Shown: piece by piece, positions 12,341 through 24,269 of the stretch
How the letters are laid out: every line of letters starts with the position of its first letter
Numbering within the stretch: position 1 is the stretch's first letter
From: Megamerina dolium
Lineage: Eukaryota > Arthropoda > Insecta > Diptera > Megamerinidae
Direction of reading: 5' to 3'
Assembly (NCBI GenBank): GCA_963854835.1
Contig: OY978525.1
Location: 2,375,501-2,439,500 of the forward strand
Length of the DNA: 64,000 bases
The notes under the pieces: model-generated
Database searches by the model: none
What the model saw: the letters and a program-made list of their open reading frames with translations, nothing else
What the model was told of the DNA's origin: nothing
Position numbers and translations under genes: made by a program

Positions 12341-12639
12341 TAATAATATCGATAAGATATTATTAATATCGATAAGATTTTTCTTTCGAATGGTACCCAC
12401 CTGTCGGCCAGCAATTGGCAATTCTTCCGACAGTAACAACTTGCCATGAAAAAGTTTCTTAAAGAACTCTGTGACAAAGTTCAGAAAAAGTGATGTCACA
12501 AGTGTTCTGCCGTTCGGAACCGGCTAAAATAAGTAGGTCCCTTCTAATACTGTCCAAATTTAAGACGCACAACAGTAATGGAAGAGAAGCTCGGCCAATG
12601 AGCCCTTTGGGGCTTTAAGTGCCACATATATATTTATTT
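12341..12639 (+). mobile_element. 5'-truncated SINE with 13-bp target duplication
   Basis: Same family as the SINE at 6242, read on the plus strand and lacking the tRNA-like head. Homology begins near 12362 and runs to the T/A-rich tail at about 12639. A perfect 13-bp duplication, TAGTATGTGTAGA, flanks it at 12328-12340 and 12640-12652. At the left junction a 20-bp piece is repeated, so TATCGATA occurs at 12347-12354 and again at 12367-12374. Its insertion boundary is therefore exact. Confidence 0.88.
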
Positions 12640-12652
12640 TAGTATGTGTAGA

Positions 12653-14295
12653 CGAGGATATACTGCAAGTGCTTGAGGAGGATAAGTAATCACTAAAATA
12701 CTACTCGTACAGCCCAAAGCCCTACGATAAGTAAAAGAAAACAAAAATAATACTTGGAAATAAGTTCAACTAAACACAAATCAGACTACATACTTTATAC
12801 TCAGGACGATGATAGTGGTTGTGGCAGCATTGACGGTGCCGTTGCCGCATTAAGGACAAACATTATTTCTATTATTTGCGTGTCGTTGACATGTATGTGT
12901 ATGTAAAATTTGTATTGCTTCAAACTAGTATTAAAAGTTGCCAAACAACAATGGTTGGTGGCAGTGACAGCAACAGGAGTCCTAATGACTGACGTTGTCA
13001 ATATGACACTAATATATCGTATGTTGATATTGAATGTGACTAAAAACGACGACGACGTCATAAAAATGGCCACATCCACTTAGGTACAAATACATGTAGT
13101 CGGTTGATTATATTAAAAAAAAAAACAGCAACTAACATATGTATATAAAAAACAGCAATTACAGGAAAGCCTCTTATACATAAATGTAAAATTTTTAAGC
13201 AATTTTTTTTCAAGTTTATTCAAGTGCAACCTGAATGAAAAGGGTGGATTGAACATGGAAATAATAAAGAGGCTACTTTAATCCAATTTTAGTAATATAC
13301 ACTTTTTCTGTCATTAATTCGTTCAAAAAGTGACTGTCTTTTCAATCTCCAAAATAATGCTTTACTGCCGATATTATCTGCCCACATACATACATATACC
13401 ACTCGTTTCCTCGGTATTAAGAGCTTCGATTTGCAGACAAAAAATAGTCCACTAAGAATAAAGGTCTTAGTCAAAATTAGAAATGTATTAGCAAATTGCG
13501 GAAGCTCATCAATATGTCAAAGTCCTCAGTCATTTTTTCCAAATTCATTGATTTAAACTATTAAATTGTAAGTCAAACTATGAGTAAAATGTAACCACAC
13601 ATTTTCTGCCAGACATAATGCATTTTGCCCAGAATATGCTTCTGAAAAAACTGTGACGTTGGCTTATCTAAGTAAGGCCCTTGCAATATATTAATAAAAC
13701 AAACATCCATATTTTTAAAAAGCGATCTAATTTTAATACAACCCTGTTTTAGTAGCATTCAAAATATTTGACCAGTCGTTATTTCACTGTCTTTTGTTAG
13801 AATTTTTAAATTGTCTCAGAATTTCTAATATAATTTTTATTCGGCACTTGACGGAATGTAGAAACATTTTCTCGTCTGAAGTTAAAAGTATCTCACTTTT
13901 TGGACCATATATATCACTATGCAGTACAGGCTTAAAAAGGACACACTCAGCCAATTTGAGCGAATGTTTCACTGTACATTTGCTTGCACGAGTATTCGTA
14001 TATTGATACATTAAGGTGGCCACCAAATGAAAGGAAGAAAATTTTCAAGGCAAATATTAGTTATTATCTGCTAAAATAAATAGATTTGATCAAATGCTAA
14101 CATATGGGAAGTATTGTCCCGATTAATGAAATTGAAGAAAGTGGTTTTCATAATTTTTCTTTAAATTTAACCTCATCTCTAGAGGGATCGAGTGTAATGC
14201 CAATGCGCATTAATATGCTGTCCTGGAACATATTTATCTTCTATTTCCACCATTCATGGGGCTGCTCTACAAAATTGATGATTTTATAGAATCTA
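12653..14295. other. Non-coding stretch, possible decayed element
   Basis: No gene can be called. Several short minus-strand frames at about 13290-14280 are unusually open and protein-like in composition. I recognise no family, and stops interrupt them every few dozen codons. They may be an old coding remnant. The Tc1-like element at 14296 inserted at the right edge. Confidence 0.35.
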
Positions 14296-14516
14296 CAGTA
14301 TTGTGCAAAACTTAAGCAACTGGTATAGTGTTCTCATTGATTTCAAATTTACTAAAAAATAAAAGCGCTTAGATTGAATGTTTTAATATTTATTTGTTCC
14401 TTCATTAAATACATAAAAAACAACAACAACAAAAGTTCGGTATTCTTACGAAATTAACTGTAAACAACAAAAAACAAATTATACTCATATTTCATCTGTG
14501 CAAAACTTAAGCAACT
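14296..14516. repeat. Left 221-bp terminal inverted repeat
   Basis: The outer end is CAGTATTGTGCAAAACTTAA. The inner binding-site copy is at 14497-14516. It is nearly identical to 15730-15950 in reverse complement. Confidence 0.9.
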
Positions 14517-14665
14517 CGGAGTGCAAAGGTGTTCGATATTTCTTTGTTCAGAAAATAAAGGATCTTTTTCGGAGTTTTTTCTGCTTTGTGCATTAACATT
14601 GATCTAACTCAGTACAAAAAAGTCTTTCTTAGCGCACAGTTCTTTCAAACATATTGAAATCCAAA

Positions 14666-15728
14666 ATGCAACGTGTCCGTTATAGTCATCTATTTAAGAT
14701 GAAGGTTATATCGTTATTTAAGGAAGGAAAACCACAGAATGACATAGCAAAATCATTAAATATCAACAAATCTATGATATCAAGATCGATACGATTATTT
14801 GAAAAAACTGGTAGCGTTACAGATCGAAATTCAGGAGAAAGACCCCAAAAAATTTCTTATAGGAAGCTATTCAAATTAAAAAATTGATTAAAAAAAAATC
14901 CGTTCATGTCTTCAAAAGATATAGTAAATACTCTTAATTTAAATGTCGATTCAAGCACAGTAAGAAGGCATTTGATTAAAGTTGGTTTAAAAAGCTACAA
15001 AGCGGTAAAGAAACCAATGCTTACACCAAAACATGTAAAAAAAAGGATGTTTGGTTTAATGCCTTCAAAACAAAAACAACAACATATATTTTTTTTCCAG
15101 ACTTGAATTTGCTAAGAAGTACGTGGGCTGGTCCATAAAAAAGTGGTTTGGCGTACTGTTCAGTGATTAAGTTAAAATAAATTTATTTAATTCAGACGGA
15201 ATAATAAGAGTTCGACATACGAAAGGTGAAGGCCTCAATCCGCGATACTGTAAAAAGACTGTAAAGCATGGAGGAGGGAATGTCATGGTGTGGGAGTGTT
15301 TTTCGGGGAGTGGACTTGGTCCGTTGCATAGGATTGACCACAAAATGGACAGATTTATGTATAAGGACATCTTAGAAACTGCAAAGTTGCCTTTTGCGGA
15401 ATGGAATATGCCACTTCGATGGGTATTTCAGCACGACAATGATCCGAAACACACATCGAAGTTTGTGACGGATTGGCTACAGTCAAATAAGATTCAAGTG
15501 CTTGATTGGCCGGCACAATCGCCCGACTTGAATCCTATTGAAAATTTGTTTTCAATTTTAAAACGAGGCTTGGGCTCAAAGCGCTTTAAAAATAAAGACG
15601 AACTATTTTTAGGCCTCAAAACTGAATGGGAAAATATAAATAAATCATATTTAACGAAATTAGTAGCTTCTATGCCCAAAAGGTGTGCTGCAGTAATTAA
15701 AAATAAGGGATACTACACAAAATATTAA
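14666..15728 (+). pseudogene. Broken Tc1-like transposase (DD34E type)
   Basis: The ATG at 14666 (MQRVRYSHLFKMKVISLFKE) opens a paired-type helix-turn-helix (GKPQNDIAKSLNINKSMIS). The frame is interrupted by a stop at about 14885 (FKLKN*). After STVRRHLIKVGLKSYKA it is shifted near 15040-15100. A second stop follows directly after the first catalytic Asp at about 15168 (VLFSD*VKINLF, where relatives have SDE). From 15250 the catalytic half is open: HGGGNVMVWECFSGSGLGPL, FQHDNDPKHTS and SPDLNPIENLF. The second Asp and the Glu are 34 residues apart, so the ancestor was DD34E. The sequence ends at the stop at 15726-15728, one base before the right inverted repeat. It is the same superfamily as the intact gene at 2244 but a different lineage, judging by ends and protein. 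Confidence 0.9.
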
Positions 15729-15729
15729 A

Positions 15730-15950
15730 AGTTGCTTAAGTTTTGCACAGATGAAATATGAGTATAATTTGTTTTTTGTTGTTTACAGTTAATTTCGTAA
15801 GAATACCGAACTTTTGTTGTTGTTGTTTTTTATGTATTTAATGAAGGAACAAATAAATATTAAAACATTCAATCTAAGCGCTTTTATTTTTTAGTAAATT
15901 TGAAATCAATGAGAGCACTATGCCAGTTGCTTAAGTTTTGCACAATACTG
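15730..15950. repeat. Right 221-bp terminal inverted repeat
   Basis: Mirror of 14296-14516. The outer end reads TTTTGCACAATACTG into TA at 15951. The two differences from the left arm fall within about 40 bp of the outer end. Confidence 0.9.
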
Positions 15951-15952
15951 TA

Positions 15953-17445
<1,493 letters not shown>

Positions 17446-17892
17446 CGACCGACGTATACGTGAAGACAATAAGATAATACATGCTAATTACCAGTGTAGC
17501 CTTGTACGGTAATATTTTTGAAATATAAAATGCGTATAAATATTCTAATTATATTAAGTTAACAAATGAGTAATTTTATATTTTGTACACGTACATTCAA
17601 CCATATTTACCGACATTCATATAAGTCGTTTATTTTGAAAGTATGGCCAATCTATGTGCTCTTAGGAGACCTCCCCATATTTTTTAATGCGGAAATACTT
17701 CTCAATCATTTCATAAAAATATTTTTCAAAATGCTATTAAAATCGTGAAAAATTATTAATAAATATTTAATATTGAGTATTTTTTAGATAGTTTTTTGTT
17801 TGCTTCGTAATAATCAATTTCAAAATAAATTGATATAAGCGAATTTTATTGTAAATATTTCATATAAGTATTATGACATAATATGACTATCT

Positions 17893-17965
17893 GTTTCCGT
17901 GGTGTAGTGGTTATCACATCCGCCTAACACGCGGAAGGCCCCCGGTTCGATCCCGGGCGGAAACA
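17893..17965 (+). tRNA. tRNA-Val (anticodon AAC), copy 1
   Basis: A 73-nt cloverleaf. Acceptor stem GTTTCCG pairs with CGGAAAC, followed by discriminator A. The A box is TGGTGTAGTGG and the B box GGTTCGATCCC. The anticodon loop CTAACAC gives AAC, read as IAC after editing, which decodes GTT, GTC and GTA. There is no intron. An eight-T terminator lies at 17973-17980, seven bases downstream. Its sequence is identical to the copy at 18088-18160, which faces it. Confidence 0.96.
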
Positions 17966-18087
17966 GCTCAAATTTTTTTTAAAAAAATTTTGTTTAAAAA
18001 ACTAATGGAAAATTCAAATAAATATCAATATAAATATTTAGATTTATATAAAAAAAATTATATTAAAAAAAATAAAAAATAATAATA

Positions 18088-18160
18088 TGTTTCCGCCCGG
18101 GATCGAACCGGGGGCCTTCCGCGTGTTAGGCGGATGTGATAACCACTACACCACGGAAAC
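18088..18160 (-). tRNA. tRNA-Val (anticodon AAC), copy 2
   Basis: The reverse complement of this interval is identical over all 73 nt to the tRNA-Val at 17893, including both promoter boxes and the AAC anticodon. The two genes are convergent with a 122-bp A/T-rich spacer. T-run terminators for this copy lie at about 18064-18079 on the minus strand. Perfect identity suggests recent inverted duplication or gene conversion. Confidence 0.96.
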
Positions 18161-18464
18161 ACTCAAACATAATTCTAACGGGATTTAGCAACATAACTTT
18201 AAAATTGAGTGAAATTAAGTATTTGAGCAATTTACTACAATATTTATAGATAAACGTATAGATTTAAGTGTCTCTCTAGTCGTACTAAACTACTTCTATA
18301 AAGAGTTCAAATTTCGAATCAAAGATTATATGAACGTATGTGCTTTGTGAAAGATTTTTTGCTTCAGCAATTATATTTTTTAATTGCTGAAATGTAATTT
18401 GGAATACATCACTATAGTTCAATTTGTTTGTATTTCTAGAAAATAAAAATAAAATAATGAAAAC

Positions 18465-20345
18465 AAAAAAAATCTCCTTACAGTCGGCTGGGGCCGACCA
18501 AACTATACCCTGCATATGTAGATTTGTATATAAAAAGTTTACTCGAATATCCAACTTTTCTTTTATTTCCACTTTTCGAGAAACAATTTTTGCATATACT
18601 ACTAATTTACACCCGAAATATGGTTGACTTTGACGAAGTAAAAGGATTTTAAGATAATTCCGAGGCTTAGTATGGGAGCTATATAAAAAGTGGGCGTGGC
18701 TTACCACTTTCTAGTAAATCCAATTAATTTTTCAATGTTAATCCACACCTTAAATTTGGTGTCCTACGTTGAATAGTTTCTAAGTTATGGTGGTTAACAT
18801 TTTTGTTTAATTTCCTCAACTTTGTATGGGAGCCCCAATAAGAAGTGGGCGTGGTACGCAGATTTTTCGCCAGATTATTTCCGACTACGATATTAATTTA
18901 AGTGTCAATTATGGTTATTGTAGACATAAGATTGCCTAAGTTACAGCTGTTTCAATTTAAAATTTGTATGGGGGCTACGATAAACACTGGGCGTGGTGCG
19001 CCCATTTTCTGTGAGCCTAGTTGCTCGTACAATACTAATCCACACCTTAAATCTCGTTGTCCTAGGCTAAATGGTTTGTAAGCTATGGAGCTTAAAATTT
19101 TAGTTTAATTCACTCGACTTTGTATGGGAGACCCATGAATGAGTGGGCGTGGCACACTGATTTTCTGCCAGATTTTTGCCGACTACGATATTAATTTAAG
19201 TGTCAATTATGGTTATTCTAGACAGAAGATTGCCGAAGTTACAGCTGTTTCAATTTAAAATTTGTATGGAGGCTACGATAAACACTGGGCGTGGTGCGCC
19301 CATTTTCTGTGAGCCTAGTTGCTCGTACAATACTAATCCACACCTTAAATCTCGTTATTCTACGCTGAATAGTTTGCATGTTATAACCGGTAACATTTTT
19401 TTTAATTTCCGCAACTTTGTATGGGAGACCCAAAAAGGAGTGGGCGTGGCACATTGATTTTCTGCCATATTATTTCTGACTGCCGTGTTAATCTAAGTGT
19501 CAATTATGGTTATTCTAGACAGAAGATTGTAGAAGTTACAGCTGTTTCAATTTAAAATTTGTATGGGGGCTACGATAAACACTGGGCGTGGTGCGCCCAT
19601 TTTCTGTAAGCCTAGTTGCTCGTACAATACTAATCCACACCTTAAATCTCGTTATTCTACGCTGAATAGTTTGCAAGTTATAACCGGTAACATTTTTTTT
19701 AATTTCCGCAACTTTGTATGGGAGACCCAAAAAGGAGTGGGCGTGGCACATTGATTTTCTGCCATATTATTTCTGACTACCGTGTTAATCTAAGTGTCAA
19801 TTATGGTTATTCTAGACAGAAGATTGTAGAAGTTACAGCAGTTTCAATTTAAAAGAAGTACAGACACTTTGTATGGGAGCTACGCTAGAAAGTAGGCGTG
19901 GCTCATCCACTTTTGGTGAGGTTATATAGTAGTATAATATAACTCTATGTGCAAAATATTGTTGTCCCAAGTAGTATATTGTGTGAGTTATAGCAAGTTA
20001 AAGTTTTTGAAAATTTCGAGGTTAGTCGCTTTGAATGCTTGGTGTGGGCGTGGTTATTGACCGATCATGCCCAATATCAATCCCCTCCGTACCCTTGGAT
20101 CATAGATTACTTATGCCAAATTTCATCGAAATAGCTCAATATTTACTCAAGTTATCGTGCGAACCAGCCAGGTGACAGACAGACGGACGGACGGACGGAC
20201 GGACATCGTTAAATCGAAAATTCAATCGACGCTGATCACGAATATATATCCATGTCTATATCTCCGGAGATTCCTTCAAGTGGACACAAACATCTGACCG
20301 AAATGAATATACCATGCATATTGCATTATGCAGGGTATAAAAAAT
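18465..20345 (-). mobile_element. HINE/DINE-1-like Helentron derivative, copy 1
   Basis: Read on the minus strand, the element starts with TTATACCCTGCATAATGCA near 20340. It then has a GTCY microsatellite (GTCC units, about 20168-20203) and a central block of related ~150-bp repeats. It ends with the inverted subterminal motif TATGCAGGGTATA (rc at 18504-18516) and a perfect 6-bp hairpin GTCGGC/GCCGAC (18483-18498), then TGTAAGGAGATTTTT. Subterminal inverted repeats, GTCY microsatellite, ~150-bp repeats and a 3' hairpin followed by T's are the recorded layout of DINE-1/HINE elements. It has no coding capacity and needs a helper Helentron. Outer ends are placed from agreement with the copies at 22131 and 57772. 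Confidence 0.75.
18690..19860. repeat. Tandem 297-bp dimers inside HINE copy 1
   Basis: About four units with a 295-297-bp period, marked by TGGGCGTGG at 18843, 19143, 19440 and 19737. Each unit is itself two related halves of roughly 140-158 bp, each containing TTTGTATGGG, GGGCGTGG and ATTTTCTG. The array therefore amplified as dimers of a ~150-bp core. Open frames here are by-products of the repeat. Confidence 0.85.
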
Positions 20346-20689
20346 TTCTTATTTCTTGACTAAAAACTAGAATAAAAAGATTCTGTGAGTTTTTGTGTCT
20401 AATATCTAAATGAGATTTCGGATATTATTAATACCTAGGAAGAAAATATAGTGATCATCAAAGACTCATATATTTAGAAACCGGTTCGAACCGTTTCAAA
20501 TATTCAAAAAGGGATCCAAAAACTTTAAAATGCTTGGAGTTGCTCCCAAAGAATGCTTTGAATTAAAGGTTGGATATTTCACATTTAATTATTTTTTTGG
20601 AAGCAATCCAGTATTTTTCAAAACAGAATTTAGTGAACATTATTTTCTCATGCTTTAAAATGCTATTTGAGTTTTTCTTTAACTGAAAG
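20346..20689. other. Non-coding spacer
   Basis: I see no gene or recognised repeat between the HINE and the hAT-type MITE. The 8 bp at 20682-20689 (ACTGAAAG) form the left target duplication of the MITE. Confidence 0.5.
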
Positions 20690-20895
20690 TAGGGCTGTGC
20701 GATTAATCGTTTATTCAACATTTTTGATTAATCATAATATTCGATTAATCAGAATTTTGATTAATCAAAACATTTTTGATTTTTCCTTTAATTTTTATGT
20801 TTTTTTTTTGTCTATTTTGTATTGGAAAATATATTATAACTATTTTGAATATTTTATTCGAATAATTTTATTCTGATTAATGAAAATTCAGATTA

Positions 20896-21392
20896 CCAGG
20901 TGTACAAGCTTAAATCTGCTGTTTTTCGGTAAAAAAAATTATTTTGTACCTTCCCCATGGCTCGTAAACGTATGGAAATGGCTTGTTGAGTAACACCTAC
21001 TCCTGTCGTCCTCATCCAAAAGAGCCTGCAAATCATGGTCCTCAACTTTTCTGGGTCTATTTTCACGCTTTTTGTCACTCAAGTTAAAATGGCCTTCTTT
21101 GAACAGACGAAACCAGTCTCTGCAAATGGTTTCCGATAGCGCACTGTCTTCACAAGCATTCGATGCTATTCAGCAGCAGGTTTCTTCAAATTGAAGCAAA
21201 AAAGTAGAGCTTCCCGCATATGCTCTTTTTCTGGCACAAAACTAGACATGATTTTACGAGGAAAAATGTATGTTGTTGTATGAAATCACTGATGATGTTT
21301 ACTAATTGATGTAAAGAGGTGTCGAACTCATAAAAAAATGATGCACTAACCCCATTTACGAGCAAACAGCGGATTTAAGCTTGTACATATGG
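20896..21392 (-). mobile_element. Mariner deletion derivative nested in the MITE
   Basis: A 497-bp element flanked by TA at 20894-20895 and 21393-21394. Inverted ends include GTACAAGCTTAAATC on both sides (20902 onward, and reversed near 21372-21386). Only the amino-terminal third of a mariner gene remains inside; the catalytic region has been deleted. It is therefore a MITE-like derivative. Confidence 0.85.
20935..21249 (-). pseudogene. Amino-terminal mariner transposase fragment
   Basis: On the minus strand the ATG at 21249 starts MSSFVPEKEHMREALLFCFN, followed by LKKPAAE and then a stop. After shifts the frame continues as WFRLFKEGHFNLSDK and LQALLDEDD. VTQQAISIRLRAMGKV at about 20950-21000 is the end of the second helix-turn-helix. 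The entire DD34D catalytic domain is missing, so no activity is possible. The start resembles the decayed mariner at 6678, placing both in a mellifera-type group by my reading. It is a remnant of the element that provided these ends. Confidence 0.8.
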
Positions 21393-21499
21393 TAATCGAA
21401 TAATTTCAATTTTGATTAATCGAATAATTGATTAAACAAATTTTTATGATTAATGAAAATTTTTGAACAAATGATTAATCACACATCCCTAATTGAAAG

Positions 21500-22130
21500 A
21501 AAAACAATTAATTAAAGTTCTCAACATTTTAAATTCATTTCCACTAATCAAAAATTTTCATTTTTACACTGAATATAATCTACTCTATGCGATTACTCAA
21601 TATACTTAGTTACTCAAAGATGAAATATATTCAGATAAATTTTGCGCTGGAAAATTATCTATTGTAAAAGCTCTTTTTGGTAAGAATATTAGCTAAAAGC
21701 TTCTAATTTCCGTTTTTATTTTAAAGCTAATTAGCAGGTATTTTTATTATTATTATTGCATTTGACCAGTTTATTTAAAAATTTCTATATTTAATTTTCC
21801 AAATAGCGAAGTACATATTAAATTTGTATCACTTTTTTTTTTCAAATACAATGTGATTTAATTTAACTCACTCATCAATTCATAGTTAAATAACTACCAG
21901 AACATCACATAACAACAATCCATTACTATTCATCGAGTAATTTAAATAATAATTATTGTATGCATTTACAATATTTTCGAACAACAAATACCCTATGTGC
22001 TATCAGCCATTCAGTCCCGTTGGCAATTTGTTGCATTTTACATCTATGGCATATGGTAAATGGTTGAAGTTGTTACCGGTTTGGTTGGACGTACAATTCA
22101 AATTGAAATGTTTCGCAGCAAATAATTTAC
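21500..22130. other. AT-rich non-coding spacer
   Basis: No gene or recognised repeat between the hAT MITE and HINE copy 2. Confidence 0.5.
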
Positions 22131-23540
22131 AAAAAAATCTCCTTACAGTCGGCTGGGGCCGACCAAACTATACCCTGCATATGTAGATTTATATATAAAA
22201 AGTTTACTCGAATATCCAACTTTTCTTTTATTTCCACTTTTCGAGAAACAATTTTTGCATATACTACTAATTTACACCCGAAATATGGTTGACTTTGACG
22301 AAGTAAAAGGATTTTAAGATAATTCCGAGGCTTAGTATGGGAGCTATATAAAAAGTGGGCGTGGCTTACCGCTTTCTAGTAAATCCAATTAATTTTTCCA
22401 CACCTTAAATTTGGTGTCCTACGTTGAATAGTTTCTAAGTTATGGTGGTTAACATTTTTGTTTAATTTCCTCAACTTTGTATGGGAGCCCCAATAAGAAG
22501 TGGGCGTGGTACGCTGATTTTTTGCCAGATTATTTCCGACTACCATATTAACCTAAGTGTTAATTATGATTGTTCTAGACAGAAGGATGCAGAAGTTACA
22601 GCTGTTTCAATTTAAAATTTGTATGGGGGCTACGATAAACAGTTGGCGTGGTGCGCCCATTTCTTGTGAGTTTAATTGCTTGTACAATACTAATCCATAC
22701 CTTAAATCTCGTTGTCCTAGGCTAAATGGTTTGTAAGCTATGGAGCTTACAATTTTAGTTTAATTCCCTCGACTTTGTATGGGAGACCCATGAAGGAGTA
22801 GTCCTGGCACACTGATTTTCTGCCAGATTATTTCCGAATACGATATTAATTTAAGTGTCAATTATAGTTATTCTAGCCACAAGATTGCCGAAGTTACAGC
22901 TGTTTCAATTTAAAAGAAGTACATACACTTTGTATGAGAGCTACGCTAAAAAGTAGGCGTGGCTCAACCACTTTTGGCGAGGTTATATAGTAGTATAATA
23001 TAAGTCTATGTGCCAAATATTGTTGTCCCAAGTGGTATATTATGTGAGTTATAGCAAGATAAAGATTTTGAAAATTTCGAGGTTAGTCGCTTTGAATGCT
23101 TGGTGTGGGCGTGGTTATTGACCGATCATGCCCAATATCAATCCCCTCTGTACCCTTGGATCATAGGTTACTTGTGCCAAATTTCATCGAAATAGCTCAA
23201 TATTTACTCAAGTTATCGTGCGAACCAGCCAGGTGACAGACAGACGGACGGACGGACGGACGGACGGACGGACGGACGGACATCGTTAAATCGAAAATTT
23301 AATCGACGCTGATCACGAATATATATCTATGTCTATATCTCCGGAGATTCCTTCACGGACGGACGGACGGACGGACGGACGGACGGACGGACGGACGGAC
23401 ATCGTTAAATCGAAAATTTAGTCGACGCTGATCACGAATATATATCTATGTTTATATCTCCGGAGATTCCTTCAAGTGGACACAAACATCTGACCGAAAT
23501 GAATATACCATGCATATTGCATTATGCAGGGTATAAAAAG
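22131..23540 (-). mobile_element. HINE/DINE-1-like element, copy 2
   Basis: Same end structure as copy 1: the hairpin GTCGGC/GCCGAC near 22149-22164, the 13-bp subterminal motif TATACCCTGCATA and its inverted mate at 23523-23535. It has fewer core repeats (about 1.5 dimers) and one TGGGCGTGG site altered at 22797. The GTCY microsatellite is longer. It has also been duplicated together with an adjacent ~80-bp segment, giving GGAC runs at about 23242-23281 and 23356-23400. Confidence 0.75.
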
Positions 23541-24263
23541 CCAACATGCACATCGTGTCCGATTTTATATATATATAACAGTTATATATACAATATATCC
23601 TGTATATATGAATAGATTTGTTGAATCTGAGTATAATCACAATTGAGCTCTCACATGCATTTACCAACAAATGCCCAAACAGATTGACTGGCACTGCCTG
23701 GCGCTATTCTCATTTCCATTTTTGCCGTTATCGTTTTTGTCATTGTGTTGTTTCTGTAAATCAGGTGTGAATAATTAAAGTGATTAAATTGTGTTACAGC
23801 ATATTGAGTACGTGTGTATGTGTGTGTGTGTGCTTTGTGTGTTTATGTTCATGTTGTCGCCATATTGACGTGTTAAGAATATAATTGTGGCAATGCGATG
23901 GTGTAAGGGATTCGCTTCAAGCTATTGTGGCATGCTGTCGTGCGTAGACAGTAAAAAAAACACACACACATACATGTACACATCGAACATGTACTATGTA
24001 TGTAATTGTGGTTGTTTAAGAGTTGTTGTTCTTGTTTTATTTTTGTGAACCAAATGAGAATGTTCTTCATTTTATACTTATGGATTATATACATACATGC
24101 CCATGAATGGAAGGTAATTATTGAAAAATAAACTGATAATTATTTCAATAATGACTACGAAGTGAGACATGTATAATAGCTTGGATGAATTAAATCAAAA
24201 ATCGACAATAACGATAATGATTATTGAAAAAAAAAAACAAATTACGAAAAAATCAACTACACC
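23541..24263. other. Non-coding stretch with TG repeat
   Basis: A short TG run lies at about 23812-23832. I see no gene or mobile element. Confidence 0.5.
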
Positions 24264-24269
24264 ATGACA

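Larger units (their letters stand above)
14296..15950 (+). mobile_element. Tc1-like transposon with 221-bp inverted repeats
   Basis: A 1655-bp element flanked by TA at 14294-14295 and 15951-15952. Its 221-bp terminal inverted repeats (14296-14516 and 15730-15950) differ at only two positions by my reading. Each arm carries the motif GTGCAAAACTTAAGCAACT at both its outer and inner end, an IR/DR design like Minos, Quetzal or Paris elements. The internal transposase is broken, so this copy could move only if transposase came from elsewhere. Confidence 0.93.
20690..21491. mobile_element. hAT-type MITE rich in GATTAATC, split by a mariner
   Basis: The terminal inverted repeats start TAGGGCTGTGCGATTAATCG at 20690 and, in reverse from 21491, TAGGGATGTGTGATTAATCA. 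About 28 bp match with a few differences. The flanking 8-bp duplication is ACTGAAAG on the left and ATTGAAAG on the right (7 of 8), as expected for hAT elements. The interior is full of GATTAATC palindromes and non-coding. Without the nested mariner the element would be about 300 bp. Confidence 0.78.

Noticed and set aside
18285..18707. A 140-codon minus-strand frame also found at 59113-59505
   Set aside because: It spans the 3' end of HINE copies 1 and 3 and the flanking DNA. The shared part is transposon, and the rest differs.
19200..19754. Overlapping frames on both strands with near-identical 63-85-residue translations
   Set aside because: They repeat exactly every 297 bp because they lie in the HINE core dimers, and the mirror frame recurs at 58363-58620. 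They are by-products of the repeat, not genes.
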